In this document: positions 52,618-61,021 of the stretch, piece after piece
How positions within the stretch are numbered: position 1 is the first letter of the stretch
Layout: the number at the start of each line of letters is the position of its first letter
From: Flemingiibacterium sp045635785
Lineage (GTDB): Bacteria > Bacillota > Clostridia > Oscillospirales > CAG-272
Assembly (NCBI GenBank): GCA_045635785.1
Contig: JAZTWJ010000052.1
Span: 7,032 to 71,031, forward strand
Length of the DNA: 64,000 nt
Direction of reading: 5' to 3'
The notes under the pieces: model-generated
Databases searched by the model: none
Told to the model about the DNA's origin: nothing
Seen by the model: the letters and a program-made list of their open reading frames with translations, nothing else
Translations under genes and position numbers: made by a program

Positions 52618-52690
52618 GACTTGCCAAAGCAAGTCTACCGTATAAGGGTCTGAAAAATTTTTCAGACTTATCACCGAAGTGATAAGGAGG
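52618..52690 (+). promoter_or_regulatory. rpmH leader with three consecutive hairpins
   Basis: GACTTGC-CAAA-GCAAGTC (52618-52635), the 20-nt perfect palindrome GTCTGAAAAATTTTTCAGAC (52648-52667) and TTATCAC-CGAA-GTGATAA (52668-52685) lie in series. The last is directly followed by GGAGG (52686-52690), the rpmH Shine-Dalgarno. The first stem matches those before nfnA and noc. Confidence 0.6.
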
Positions 52691-52699
52691 TGTCTATCA

Positions 52700-52834
52700 A
52701 TGCTTAGAACTTACCAGCCTAAGAAGCGTCAGAGAAAGGTTGAGCATGGTTTCAGAAAGAGAATGAGAACCGCTGACGGAAGAAAGGTACTCAAGAGAAG
52801 ACGCGCGAAGGGAAGAAAGCAGCTTACCTACTAA
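52700..52834 (+). CDS. rpmH: 50S ribosomal protein L34
   Basis: 44 aa, MLRTYQPKKRQRKVEHGFRK at the start and RRRAKGRKQLTY at the end, the standard L34. GATAAGGAGGTG gives a strong Shine-Dalgarno. First gene of the rightward rpmH-rnpA-yidD-yidC-jag-mnmE string. Confidence 0.98.
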   Translation: MLRTYQPKKRQRKVEHGFRKRMRTADGRKVLKRRRAKGRKQLTY

Positions 52835-53036
52835 TTTTCCCCTAAGCCAAGGCAGACAGAAATACAACCCAGTATAAAGATATTGGGTTGTATTGAGTAT
52901 GCTCTGTAGTTGAAAATCGTTGCTAAACCGCCGAAGCGCTGGGTAAGATCCCGTCTTTCGGGGGTTTTTATTGTGATGCGGAAAAAATTTACACCTGAAA
53001 ATGGTTTTACGTCATAAATAAGGGATATAATAGAAA
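52835..53036 (+). other. rpmH-rnpA intergenic region with hairpins
   Basis: 202 nt. AATACAACCCA (52861-52871) pairs with TGGGTTGTATT (52883-52893) without a T run; it may end or process the rpmH mRNA. CCCG-TCTTT-CGGG followed by GGTTTTTA (52950-52970) is a weak terminator. TATAAT at 53026-53031 lies only 5 nt before the rnpA ATG. Confidence 0.5.
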
Positions 53037-53423
53037 ATGAAGTTTGGCGCCATTACGGAAAATCATTTGTATTCGAAGGCATACGCCCGCGGAAAAAAAT
53101 TCGTCGGGCGTCATGTTGTCGTCTATATATTGCCCGATTATGCGGCGGCCAGGCTTGCGAGGGCTAATCCTACAGGGCAGAGCCTAAATCGTGTGGGCAT
53201 TACCGTTACCAAAAAACTCGGCGGAGCCGTTGTGCGAAATCGTGCAAAGCGCATCATCAGGGAAGGTTATCGTCTTTCGAATGCGGAGTTTCCGATCAAG
53301 CGTGGTTTTTTGATCGTCATCGTTGCCCGTGCAGGCATCGCAGCTGCCAAATCACAGCACATCAAATACGATCTGAATGCCGCCTTTTCAAAGCTCGGCA
53401 TGCGAATTTCGGAGAAAGGGTAA
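53037..53423 (+). CDS. rnpA: Ribonuclease P protein component
   Basis: 128 aa basic protein with the signature RNRAKRIIREGYRL and GITVTKKLGGAVV. It binds RNase P RNA for tRNA 5' maturation. The Shine-Dalgarno is weak (AAGGG 12 nt upstream), so initiation may be inefficient or leaderless. The stop overlaps the yidD start (TAATG). Confidence 0.96.
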   Translation: MKFGAITENHLYSKAYARGKKFVGRHVVVYILPDYAAARLARANPTGQSLNRVGITVTKKLGGAVVRNRAKRIIREGYRLSNAEFPIKRGFLIVIVARAGIAAAKSQHIKYDLNAAFSKLGMRISEKG

Positions 53424-53665
53424 TGAAATACATTGCGGTTTTTCTGATACGGCTGTACAGAAAATTTATATCTCCGCTGAAGTCGCCCTGCTGCCGCTTT
53501 ACGCCCACATGCTCCGAATATGCTTTGGAGGCATTCCAAAAGCGCGGCTTTTTTGTGGGGTTTACGCTGACGGTGTGGCGGATTTTGCGCTGCAATCCCT
53601 TTGGAAAGGGAGGCTTTGATCCCGTTCCTGAAAAGAAGAAAAATAAACGGACAAAAAATCCGTAA
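53423..53665 (+). CDS. yidD: Membrane protein insertion efficiency factor YidD
   Basis: 80 aa with the family pattern RLYRKFISPLKSPCCRFTPTCSEYALEAF and a basic Lys/Arg-rich tail, written here in pieces: YRKFISPLKSPCCRF and TPTCSEYALEAF. It helps YidC-dependent insertion. Its stop codon lies within the 5' arm of the hairpin that encloses the yidC Shine-Dalgarno. Confidence 0.95.
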   Translation: MKYIAVFLIRLYRKFISPLKSPCCRFTPTCSEYALEAFQKRGFFVGFTLTVWRILRCNPFGKGGFDPVPEKKKNKRTKNP

Positions 53666-53681
53666 TTTAAGGAGAAATTAC
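53662..53681 (+). promoter_or_regulatory. Hairpin presenting the yidC Shine-Dalgarno in its loop
   Basis: GTAATTT (53662-53668) pairs with AAATTAC (53675-53681); the loop AAGGAG is the Shine-Dalgarno of yidC (ATG 53690). The yidD stop TAA at 53663-53665 lies in the 5' arm, so ribosomes ending yidD would open the hairpin, suggesting translational coupling. Confidence 0.6.
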
Positions 53682-53689
53682 ATAGGAAC

Positions 53690-54850
53690 ATGAATATTTG
53701 GGATATTATCAACGTACCGCTTGGTTATATTATAAAAATCAGCTATCAGCTTACACAAAACTACGCGTTGGCGCTGTTTTTCTTTGCAATTGTGCTTGAG
53801 ATTCTGTTGCTTCCCTTCGGTATCAAGCAACAGAAAAACACGGTTAAGCAAGCAACTCTGCGCCCCAAGGAAATGGCAATCCGCAAAAAATATGCAGGAC
53901 GCACCGATCAGGCGACACAGCAAAAGCTGAACAACGAAATCATGGATCTGTATAAGCGCGAGAATTTCAACCCGATGGGTGGATGCTTGCCGCTGCTTAT
54001 TCAGATGCCAATCCTCTTCTCGCTGTATAATGTTGTTGTCAGCCCGCTCAAATACATCTGCGGTTTCGGCGCAGATGTTATATCGGCAATTCAGGCAAAA
54101 ATTTATGAGTTGATGAGCGCGGCGGAAATGGTCGGCTTTGAAAATTTTGCACCGGAAGTCAAGGCACGCGAAATTGATTTGATCACGAAGATCCGCGAGC
54201 TTGGTCTGGAAAATTTTGTGGACGGAAACGGCGAAGTGCTGACCGAGGAGATTCTTCCCAACTTTGTAATTTTCGGCAGCATGGACCTTTCTAAGGTGCC
54301 GTCCTTCAATGACGTCAATTTGCTTCTTCTGATTCCTCTGTTTACCCTTCTTGTTACGCTGGGAAGCACCTTCATCATGAAGAAGTTTACCTACAATCCC
54401 AATCCCGATGCAAAGCCCGATGCGTCTATGCGCATCATGCAGCTTTCCATGCCGCTGCTTTCGGTGTATATCTCGTTCACCATCGCTGCGGCAATCGGTC
54501 TGTACTGGATCTTCCGTAACATTCTCAGCGTTGTTGAGCGTATCATCATTTCCAAGTTGATTCCGCTGCCGCAGTTTACCGAGGAGGATTACAAGGCAGC
54601 CGAGCGCGAAGCAAATGTAAAGCCTCTTTCCAAAAAACAGCAGAAGAAAAAGGTCCGCTCCCTGCATCGCATTGATGAAGAGGACGAGCAGCCCGCGAAA
54701 ACGAAGCCCGAAAACGGCAAGCCCGCTCTGAAGGAAGGCGTCAATAAGGCAGAAGCTCCCAAACTGAAGGAAGATAACCGTCACGAAAAGACGGAGGATC
54801 CCCAAAAAGAAGACGAAACTGCAAAAACGGATGAAAACAAGGCGGAATAA
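53690..54850 (+). CDS. yidC: Membrane protein insertase YidC/Oxa1
   Basis: 386 aa with about five membrane helices in the Oxa1 core (start MNIWDIINVPLGYIIK; FNPMGGCLPLLIQMPILFSLY is the conserved segment, written here as NPMGGCLPLLIQMPI). An inserted soluble loop lies at about residues 135-205, and a Lys/Glu-rich cytoplasmic tail of about 80 residues follows, which could bind ribosomes. No lipobox. It works with YidD and Jag. Confidence 0.95.
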   Translation: MNIWDIINVPLGYIIKISYQLTQNYALALFFFAIVLEILLLPFGIKQQKNTVKQATLRPKEMAIRKKYAGRTDQATQQKLNNEIMDLYKRENFNPMGGCLPLLIQMPILFSLYNVVVSPLKYICGFGADVISAIQAKIYELMSAAEMVGFENFAPEVKAREIDLITKIRELGLENFVDGNGEVLTEEILPNFVIFGSMDLSKVPSFNDVNLLLLIPLFTLLVTLGSTFIMKKFTYNPNPDAKPDASMRIMQLSMPLLSVYISFTIAAAIGLYWIFRNILSVVERIIISKLIPLPQFTEEDYKAAEREANVKPLSKKQQKKKVRSLHRIDEEDEQPAKTKPENGKPALKEGVNKAEAPKLKEDNRHEKTEDPQKEDETAKTDENKAE

Positions 54851-54898
54851 TCCCGTCTGTAAATACGACAAAACGATAGTGAAAGGAAGAGCCAAACG

Positions 54899-55840
54899 GT
54901 GAAACAGGAACTGATATTTACCGGCAAAACGGTGGATGCCGCGCTGGCTGCCGCTGCTGAAGAGCTGGGCACCAATGCGGAAGCTCTCACCTACACGGTG
55001 CTGGAGCAGGAAAAAGCAGGCTTTCTCGGGCTTGGTGCAGGCCTTGCAAAGATCAAGGTTGAGCAAAAAGTCGGCGGAGAAGTCATTGCAAAGAAATTTG
55101 TGGAAGAATTGCTTGCCAATATGGAGGTCAATGCAAAGGTCGAAATGACGACTCTGCGCAGAAATGACCGCGTGATCAATGTCATCGGCGATGAAGCGGG
55201 TGTTTTGATCGGACATCACGGCGATACATTGGAGGCACTTCAATATCTGACCAATCTTGCGGCAAACAAGCGCGAGGAAGACGAATCCCGTGATTATGTA
55301 CACATTACGGTTGATGTGGAAAATTATCGTGAAAAGCGTGAGCAGACGCTCCGTATGCTGGCGCGCCGCATGGCTGCTAAGGTGCAAAGAACAAACAAGA
55401 GTGTAATGCTTGAGCCCATGACGCCCTATGAGCGCCGCATTATCCATTCCGAGGTGCAGACCATCGAGGGAATTTCCACCAATTCGGTGGGCGTGGATAA
55501 CAATCGCCGCGTTGTGATCTATTCGGAGAGCGAGGGTTTCAGCGTTCCGCAGGGCAAGAAGGAAAGAATCGGCGAAGGCCGCCGTTCCCGTTCCGGAGAG
55601 CGTTCGTCCCGCGGAGAGCGCAGAAGAAACGCAGGCGAATATAAAAACGCCAAGAAACCCGCCGCAAAGCCGTCAGCGCCCATGTATGACGATGGCGAAA
55701 AGCTTTCTGCCGAGGAGCTGTCGGATCTGATCTCGACTTACGGCACCAAGGAAAAGCCCGCGCGCGAGCAGCCGAAGAAGTACAAGGACTTCGATGAGTA
55801 TTTAAGCAGCCTGCTCGGAGATACATCCGACGACAAATAA
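54899..55840 (+). CDS. jag: Jag/KhpB RNA-binding protein
   Basis: 313 aa, GTG start with GAAAGG 12 nt upstream. Order: Jag-N domain (KTVDAALAAAAEELG; GFLGLGAGLAKI), KH domain with DEAGVLIGHHGDTLEALQYL, R3H domain with PYERRIIHSEVQ, then a low-complexity Arg/Ser/Gly/Lys tail absent from many relatives. It binds RNA and influences cell elongation and division in cocci. Confidence 0.95.
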   Translation: MKQELIFTGKTVDAALAAAAEELGTNAEALTYTVLEQEKAGFLGLGAGLAKIKVEQKVGGEVIAKKFVEELLANMEVNAKVEMTTLRRNDRVINVIGDEAGVLIGHHGDTLEALQYLTNLAANKREEDESRDYVHITVDVENYREKREQTLRMLARRMAAKVQRTNKSVMLEPMTPYERRIIHSEVQTIEGISTNSVGVDNNRRVVIYSESEGFSVPQGKKERIGEGRRSRSGERSSRGERRRNAGEYKNAKKPAAKPSAPMYDDGEKLSAEELSDLISTYGTKEKPAREQPKKYKDFDEYLSSLLGDTSDDK

Positions 55841-55850
55841 AAAACAAAAA

Positions 55851-55877
55851 TGCGTCGGCAAGTCCGACGCATTTTTT
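55851..55877 (+). terminator. Intrinsic terminator after jag
   Basis: TGCGTCGG (55851-55858) pairs with CCGACGCA (55864-55871) followed by TTTTTT. Confidence 0.93.
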
Positions 55878-55930
55878 GATAACGACGGCACCGCTTGCAA
55901 TTTAGCTGTGCCGATAAAAAGAGGTAGCAT

Positions 55931-57310
55931 ATGAATCATACAATAGCCGCCATTTCCACCGCATACGGACGCGGCGGCATTGCGGTCATCCGCATTTCGG
56001 GAGATGGAGCCATTGAAGTGGCAGAACGCTGCTTTCGTCCCGCCGATGGGATGCCTTTATCTGCACAGCCGCACGCAAAATGCGTATACGGCGCCATTTT
56101 GAAGGGTGGCAGACAGATTGACGACGGCATGTGTACCGTCTTTCGCGCGCCGCGCTCCTACACGGGAGAGGATGTTGCGGAAATCAGCTGCCACGGCGGA
56201 ATTCTGTTGACCGAAAAGGTTTTGGAAGCGATTTTTGAAGCGGGTGCAGTTCAGGCATCTGCCGGAGAATTTACCCGCCGCGCCTTTACAAGCGGCAAGC
56301 TCTCTCTGTCACAGGCAGAGGCGGTGGGCATGCTGATTGATGCGCAGAGTGAAGAACAGCTGGCGCTGGCAATTTCCCATGAGCGCGGCATCATCAAACG
56401 AAAGGCGGACGCGTTGTATGAGCAGCTCAAAACCATTGTAACGGGCGTTTACGCGAATGTTGACTTCCCCGATGAGGATTTAGCGGAATTGAGCGCGGCG
56501 GAGGTTATGACTGCGCTAATCGGCATCGAAAAGGAATTGTCGGCACTGCAAAGCACCTATCGCATCGGACGGGCGGTCTGTGAGGGAATACAGACGGCGA
56601 TCGTGGGAAAGCCCAACACAGGTAAGTCTTCCCTGCTCAATCGCCTTGTAGGCCGCGAAAAAGCCATTGTGACGGATGTGGCGGGGACCACCCGTGATGT
56701 GATCGAGGAAACCGTTTCTTTTGGGCGCGTCATGCTGCGCCTTTGCGATACGGCGGGAATCCGCGAGACGGAAGATGTGGTGGAACGCATCGGTGTCAAT
56801 CGGTCGCTGGAAATGCTTGCGCGCGCGGAGCTGATTTTTGCGGTATTTGATCTTTCCCGCGCCTTTGACGAGGAGGACTTGGCGCTGATCGAGCGTTTGC
56901 GATCGGTGGGCGGTGTGAAGATCGCCATTTTCAATAAAACGGATCTGAACGAAGTTTTTGACTGCGATATGGTCAGCAAATCCGACGTATTTGCACATAA
57001 CATCCGCCTTTCCGCCGCGACGGAATGCGGACTAAAGGAATTGCGGAGGCTGGTGGAGGATCTGTTTGTGCAGGGTAAGATCGACTACGATACCACGGCG
57101 GTCCTAACAACGGCAAGACAGAATGCATCGGTTTCACGCGCACTCGAATATGTGCGGAGTGCCATGTCACAGCTTGCGGCGGGAAGCACCGCCGATACAG
57201 CGGGCTTCGATTTGGAAGCGGCGCTGTCCGAGCTGTCCGAGTTTGACGGACGTCGTGTGACGGAAGAAATCGTGGACGGTATCTTCCACCGCTTCTGTGT
57301 GGGAAAATAA
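55931..57310 (+). CDS. mnmE: tRNA modification GTPase MnmE (TrmE)
   Basis: 459 aa. N-terminal tetrahydrofolate-binding domain (begins IAAISTAYGRGGIAVIRISG), GTPase domain with GKPNTGKSSLLNRL, DTAGIRETED and NKTD, and C-terminal FCVGK with the conserved Cys. It works with MnmG on tRNA U34. mnmG, normally next, is across the origin. AGAGGTAGC precedes the ATG. Confidence 0.97.
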   Translation: MNHTIAAISTAYGRGGIAVIRISGDGAIEVAERCFRPADGMPLSAQPHAKCVYGAILKGGRQIDDGMCTVFRAPRSYTGEDVAEISCHGGILLTEKVLEAIFEAGAVQASAGEFTRRAFTSGKLSLSQAEAVGMLIDAQSEEQLALAISHERGIIKRKADALYEQLKTIVTGVYANVDFPDEDLAELSAAEVMTALIGIEKELSALQSTYRIGRAVCEGIQTAIVGKPNTGKSSLLNRLVGREKAIVTDVAGTTRDVIEETVSFGRVMLRLCDTAGIRETEDVVERIGVNRSLEMLARAELIFAVFDLSRAFDEEDLALIERLRSVGGVKIAIFNKTDLNEVFDCDMVSKSDVFAHNIRLSAATECGLKELRRLVEDLFVQGKIDYDTTAVLTTARQNASVSRALEYVRSAMSQLAAGSTADTAGFDLEAALSELSEFDGRRVTEEIVDGIFHRFCVGK

Positions 57311-57329
57311 AAACCAAAAATCGCATGGA

Positions 57330-57360
57330 ACCAAAAGAAAATGCCGCGTTTTACGCGACA
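57330..57360 (-). terminator. Intrinsic terminator on the minus strand for the 57375 gene
   Basis: On the minus strand TGTCGCG (57360-57354) pairs with CGCGGCA (57348-57342) followed by TTTTCTTTT. It lies between the convergent mnmE and the low-complexity protein gene. Confidence 0.75.
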
Positions 57361-57374
57361 TCTTCTGATCGGAT

Positions 57375-57902
57375 CTACTTCTTTTTTGATACAAAGACGA
57401 GAACCAAAGCGGCAACGGCGGCAACCACTACAATGGCGATGATAATGCCCCAAATGCTGAAGCCATCCGCATTTTCGTCACCGTTTTGCATGCCGTTTTC
57501 TGCGGTTCCGCTTTCGTTTGTGTTGGAATCCATTGCATCGCTGAGTGCGTTGCTACCATCGGTGATCACGCCGTCGATGGCGGATTCCGCGGGGTTTTTT
57601 GAATCGTTGCCTGTGGTGTCATCCGCGAACTCTCCCGTACCCGGGGCGGATTCGGAGGGGGTGCCGCTCATGCCGCCTTGCGTTTCATCCACGCCTGCGC
57701 CTGCCGCGCCGCCTTCAAAAGCATCGTTGGCTTGATCTGCAGCTGTGGAGTCTGCGGCGCTCGGTCCTGTCGGATTGTTGCTTGCGGAGGGAGATGCGCC
57801 CTCGCGCACGCCCATTGCCGCCGCGCCAATAGCAAAAACGGCAGTGATCATAAGGATCATAAAAAACGCAACCAGCGGTTTCTTATATGCATATTTGATC
57901 AT
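57375..57902 (-). CDS. Exported low-complexity protein with C-terminal membrane anchor
   Basis: 175 aa. A signal-type hydrophobic N-terminus (about residues 8-28) is followed by a low-complexity Ala/Ser/Gly/Asn/Asp-rich stretch (about 35-140), then a membrane helix and terminal KKK. No sortase motif or enzyme domain is seen. It is a plausible surface linker or stalk; I do not recognise the family. It has its own terminator. Confidence 0.7.
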   Translation of the reverse strand: MIKYAYKKPLVAFFMILMITAVFAIGAAAMGVREGASPSASNNPTGPSAADSTAADQANDAFEGGAAGAGVDETQGGMSGTPSESAPGTGEFADDTTGNDSKNPAESAIDGVITDGSNALSDAMDSNTNESGTAENGMQNGDENADGFSIWGIIIAIVVVAAVAALVLVFVSKKK

Positions 57903-57990
57903 ATTCTTTACATTCCTTTCGGTGTTTGTCCGTGCTTATTATGTGCAGATGACGGAATGTTATACAACCAAATGACAGGAGAAAAAACAA

Positions 57991-58329
57991 ATGATGGAAG
58001 AAAGACGATTTCAAAAAAATGACAGCGGTTTTACTTGCCGCAACTGCGGCTTTGAGGTAAAGCCGCTTGGCGTGACATCCCGTGACCATTGTCCGAAATG
58101 TCTTTGCTCCATTCACATCGACATCAATCCGGGCGACAGAGCCAATGACTGTTTGGGGCTGCTTCGACCGATTCAGGTGCTTCCCGATCCCAAAAAGGGA
58201 TATATCATTGTGTATCGCTGCGAAAAATGCGGCGCGACCGTGCGCAATAAGGCTGCTTATCCGGCAAAAATTCAGCCCGATGACATCAACCTGCTGATCA
58301 AGCTGACCGCGTGCCACATGAACAACTGA
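57991..58329 (+). CDS. RNHCP-domain protein
   Basis: 112 aa with zinc-type Cys pairs: FTCRNCGFEV, DHCPKCLCSIHIDINPGDRA, and YRCEKCGATVRN. The central SRDHCPKCL corresponds to the RNHCP box, here with Asp for Asn. The family is of unknown function, sometimes thought to bind RNA or nucleotides. AGGAG lies 9 nt before the ATG. Confidence 0.88.
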   Translation: MMEERRFQKNDSGFTCRNCGFEVKPLGVTSRDHCPKCLCSIHIDINPGDRANDCLGLLRPIQVLPDPKKGYIIVYRCEKCGATVRNKAAYPAKIQPDDINLLIKLTACHMNN

Positions 58330-58349
58330 TCTTTTCAAAAAATCAAAAA

Positions 58350-58386
58350 GATGAATGGAGATTTGCAGCTTCCATTCATCTTTTTT
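58350..58386. terminator. Bidirectional intrinsic terminator
   Basis: GATGAATGGA (58350-58359) pairs with TCCATTCATC (58371-58380), followed by TTTTTT; A residues precede it, so it can end transcripts from both sides. Confidence 0.92.
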
Positions 58387-58410
58387 CGTTTTATTTGGGG
58401 GCAGATCGTA

Positions 58411-59163
58411 TCACAGAAAACGGCGGATGGCTTCGATTGCCGCACGCGCCGCGGAAAGCTCGTCGCCGTCGTCGGAATCGGTGAAGCCCGCATTGGCGCG
58501 CTCCTGATTCCAAACCGCGCGAAGAACGCATCCTGCCTTCATGCCGAGCGTCGCAGAAACGGTGAACAGCGCCGCGGTCTCCATTTCCGAAGCGAGACAG
58601 CCGCCCTTCAGCCAAGCGCTCCATTTTGCCGCCAATTCGCCGCCGACCGGCATGCGGGACGGCTCATGCTGTCCGTAGAAGGAATCCTTGCAATGAACAA
58701 CGCCGATGTGATGCGGTTTTTCGAGAGCTTCCGCCGCGTTTTTCAGAGCGGCTGTGACGGAAAAATCCGCGATAGCGGGAAATTCAATGGGCAGATATTC
58801 TCTCGAGGTTCCCTCCGCACGGATGGCAGCCTGTGCAATGACCAGATCGCCGGTTTTTACATCCATTGCCATGCCGCCGCAGGTGCCCACGCGAATGAGC
58901 GTTTTGACGCCCAGCATATTCAGCTCCTCTATGCAGATGGCGGTGGAGGGACCTCCGATGCCGTGGGAGACGATCAGCACACGTTTGCCGTCAAGCATTG
59001 CCGACCAAGTGGTATATTCGCGCTTTGACGCCACAAACTCTGCGCTGTCCATCATTCGCGCGATCTTTTCCACGCGACCGGGATCGCCGCAGATAATAGC
59101 CGCCTTCGCTGTATCGGATGGGCGCAAGCCAATGTGATACATGCCATCGTGATTCATCTGCAT
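58411..59163 (-). CDS. udp: Nucleoside phosphorylase, uridine phosphorylase-like
   Basis: 250 aa of the PNP/UDP family. HIGLRPSDTAKAAIICGDPGR at the start holds the phosphate-binding GDPGR; IRVGTCGGM and ASEMETAALF are ribose/base-binding motifs; WNQERANAGF is near the end. It would release a base and ribose-1-phosphate; a uridine-type substrate is suggested by similarity but not proved. AGGAGG is upstream. It is the last gene of the iorA-iorB-paaK operon (about 21 nt gap), an unexpected partner. Confidence 0.85.
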   Translation of the reverse strand: MQMNHDGMYHIGLRPSDTAKAAIICGDPGRVEKIARMMDSAEFVASKREYTTWSAMLDGKRVLIVSHGIGGPSTAICIEELNMLGVKTLIRVGTCGGMAMDVKTGDLVIAQAAIRAEGTSREYLPIEFPAIADFSVTAALKNAAEALEKPHHIGVVHCKDSFYGQHEPSRMPVGGELAAKWSAWLKGGCLASEMETAALFTVSATLGMKAGCVLRAVWNQERANAGFTDSDDGDELSAARAAIEAIRRFL

Positions 59164-59184
59164 GATGAGCCTCCTTGAATGTAT

Positions 59185-60420
59185 TCAGTCCTCGCGGTAA
59201 TCGAATACGCGCTTCGACTTCTTTTCGGAACGGGGAAGCTCGCCGATATTCAGCGCCTCGCACTCGATCTTGATGCCGATTTTGGTCTTGAAAGCAGCGA
59301 TCACGCCGTTTGCGACCTTTGCTTTATCCGCGCCTTCCTCCGCTTCCACGCGCATGGTCATGATGTCCTTGCCCTCAGTGTGGGCGATGACGATCTGATA
59401 TTCACTGGAAAGCCCGGGAACCGATTGGATCAGCTCCTCGATCTGTCCGGGGAAAATGTTGACGCCCTTGACCTTGATCATATCGTCCGTTCTGCCGAGA
59501 ATGCGGTCGATACGGGGATATTCTCTGCCACAAGCGCATTTTCCGGGGAGGATCCGTGTAAGATCGTGGGTGCGGTACCGAATGAGCGGTGCCGCTTCTT
59601 TTTTCAGGGTGGTGATGACCAGCTCGCCGATCTCGCCGTCGGGGAGAATCTTCCCCGTGGTGGGATCGATGATCTCAAAGTAGAAATAATCATCCCAATA
59701 GTGCATGCCGTCGTGGCATTCGCAGTCGATGGCGATGCCGGGACCGTAGATCTCCGTCAGACCGTAGATGTCAAACAGCTCGATCTGCAGATTCTCCGCG
59801 ATGCGCGCGCGCATCAGATCGCCCCAACGCTCGGAGCCGATGATGCCCTTTTTCAGATGAATGTTGTTACGGATGCCGCGCTTGTTGATCTCCTCGGAAA
59901 GCAGAAGCGCGTAGGAGGAGGTGGCGCAGAGAACGGTGGAACGCAGATCCTGCATGAGTTGAAGCTGTTTTTCTGTATTGCCGGGGCCGATCGGAATCGC
60001 CATGGCGCCCAGCTTTTCACAGCCTGCCTGGAAGCCGATGCCTGCCGTCCAAAGTCCGTATCCCGGTGTGATCTGCATGCGGTCGAGCTTTGTGATGCCT
60101 GCCGTCTCATAGCAACGGGCGAACATGGTTGCCCAAGCCTCCACGTCATTGGCGGTATAGGGGATGATCACAGGATTGCCCGTGGTTCCCGATGAGGAAT
60201 GGATACGCACCACATCCTCGTCCGGTACCGCCTGCAGTCCCAGCGGATAGGTGTTGCGTAAGTCGTATTTATCGCTGAAGGGGAGCGCCTCAAAATCGGC
60301 AAATGTTTCCACCTTTGTCGCCTGCACGCCCGCACCGCCGTATAATTTTTTATAAAAATCCGAATGCTCCGCCGCATATGTAAGCGCCGCCTTCAGTTTG
60401 GAAAACTCGATATTTTGCAT
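59185..60420 (-). CDS. paaK: Phenylacetate-CoA ligase family protein (PaaK-like)
   Basis: 411 aa AMP-forming acyl-CoA ligase. P-loop-like SSSGTTGNP, GLTEIYGPG and the GRTDDMIKVKGVNIFP linker are present, and cysteines in IDCECHDG and KCACGREYP could bind zinc. Next to IorAB it fits interconversion of arylacetates and their CoA esters during aromatic amino acid metabolism. GAAAGG lies 10 nt before the ATG. Confidence 0.92.
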   Translation of the reverse strand: MQNIEFSKLKAALTYAAEHSDFYKKLYGGAGVQATKVETFADFEALPFSDKYDLRNTYPLGLQAVPDEDVVRIHSSSGTTGNPVIIPYTANDVEAWATMFARCYETAGITKLDRMQITPGYGLWTAGIGFQAGCEKLGAMAIPIGPGNTEKQLQLMQDLRSTVLCATSSYALLLSEEINKRGIRNNIHLKKGIIGSERWGDLMRARIAENLQIELFDIYGLTEIYGPGIAIDCECHDGMHYWDDYFYFEIIDPTTGKILPDGEIGELVITTLKKEAAPLIRYRTHDLTRILPGKCACGREYPRIDRILGRTDDMIKVKGVNIFPGQIEELIQSVPGLSSEYQIVIAHTEGKDIMTMRVEAEEGADKAKVANGVIAAFKTKIGIKIECEALNIGELPRSEKKSKRVFDYRED

Positions 60421-60438
60421 TGGTGTTGATCCTTTCGA

Positions 60439-61008
60439 TTAGTGTAGAGATGCAATGCCCGCTTCCAAAGCACGGACGTTCATCTCAAAGAAACGCTCTG
60501 CCACGTTCATGCGGATGGCTTCCACAATGCTTTCCCGCTTCAGCGAAAGCAGTCCGAGACCGAATGCCGCACCCACAAGCACGGTGTTGACGGCTTTGGT
60601 TGATCCAACCTCGCGGGCGATGGCTTCTGCATCAATAAAATGTGCATTCCCACTTGCCGCAATGGAAGAACGCATGGCAGGCTCGTCGTATTCGCACGCG
60701 CCAAGTGCCACGGTCAGCGGCGTGATGCGCGCGGTATTGATGACAGCCGCACCGTCTTTTTTCAAAAACGGAAGATTTCTTGCGCCCTCGCAAAGCTCAA
60801 AGGAAAGCAGCACATCCGCTTTGCCGAGCGGAATATAGGGCGAATTTGCATCGCTGCGGACATGGCTGACCACACAGCCTCCTCGTTGACTCATGCCGAT
60901 GGTTTCGCCTGTACGGGCGTTATGCCCCTCCAACATATAGGCGCAGGCGAGAATTTTTGAGGCGAGGATGGTGCCCTGACCGCCGACGCCGCTAATCAGT
61001 ATATCCAT
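60439..61008 (-). CDS. iorB: Indolepyruvate:ferredoxin oxidoreductase beta subunit
   Basis: About 189 aa, start MDILISGVGGQGTILASKI, the 2-oxoacid:ferredoxin oxidoreductase gamma-type fold (GVGGQGT, NARTGETIGMSQRGG). It partners IorA to oxidise arylpyruvates to aryl-CoA. ATG 61008 is preferred because GAAAGG and a hairpin precede it at the spacing seen elsewhere; ATG 61020 is in frame. The frame stays open far upstream through a hairpin array. Confidence 0.93.
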   Translation of the reverse strand: MDILISGVGGQGTILASKILACAYMLEGHNARTGETIGMSQRGGCVVSHVRSDANSPYIPLGKADVLLSFELCEGARNLPFLKKDGAAVINTARITPLTVALGACEYDEPAMRSSIAASGNAHFIDAEAIAREVGSTKAVNTVLVGAAFGLGLLSLKRESIVEAIRMNVAERFFEMNVRALEAGIASLH

Positions 61009-61021
61009 TCTGAAATTCATG

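Noticed and set aside
52900..52971. A riboswitch in the rpmH-rnpA gap
   Set aside because: No known aptamer core was recognised; only a weak stem with a short T run is visible.
53678..55447. A long minus-strand open frame opposite yidC and jag
   Set aside because: Antisense to conserved genes, no domain, and it would cross the yidC-jag gap without ribosome binding signals.
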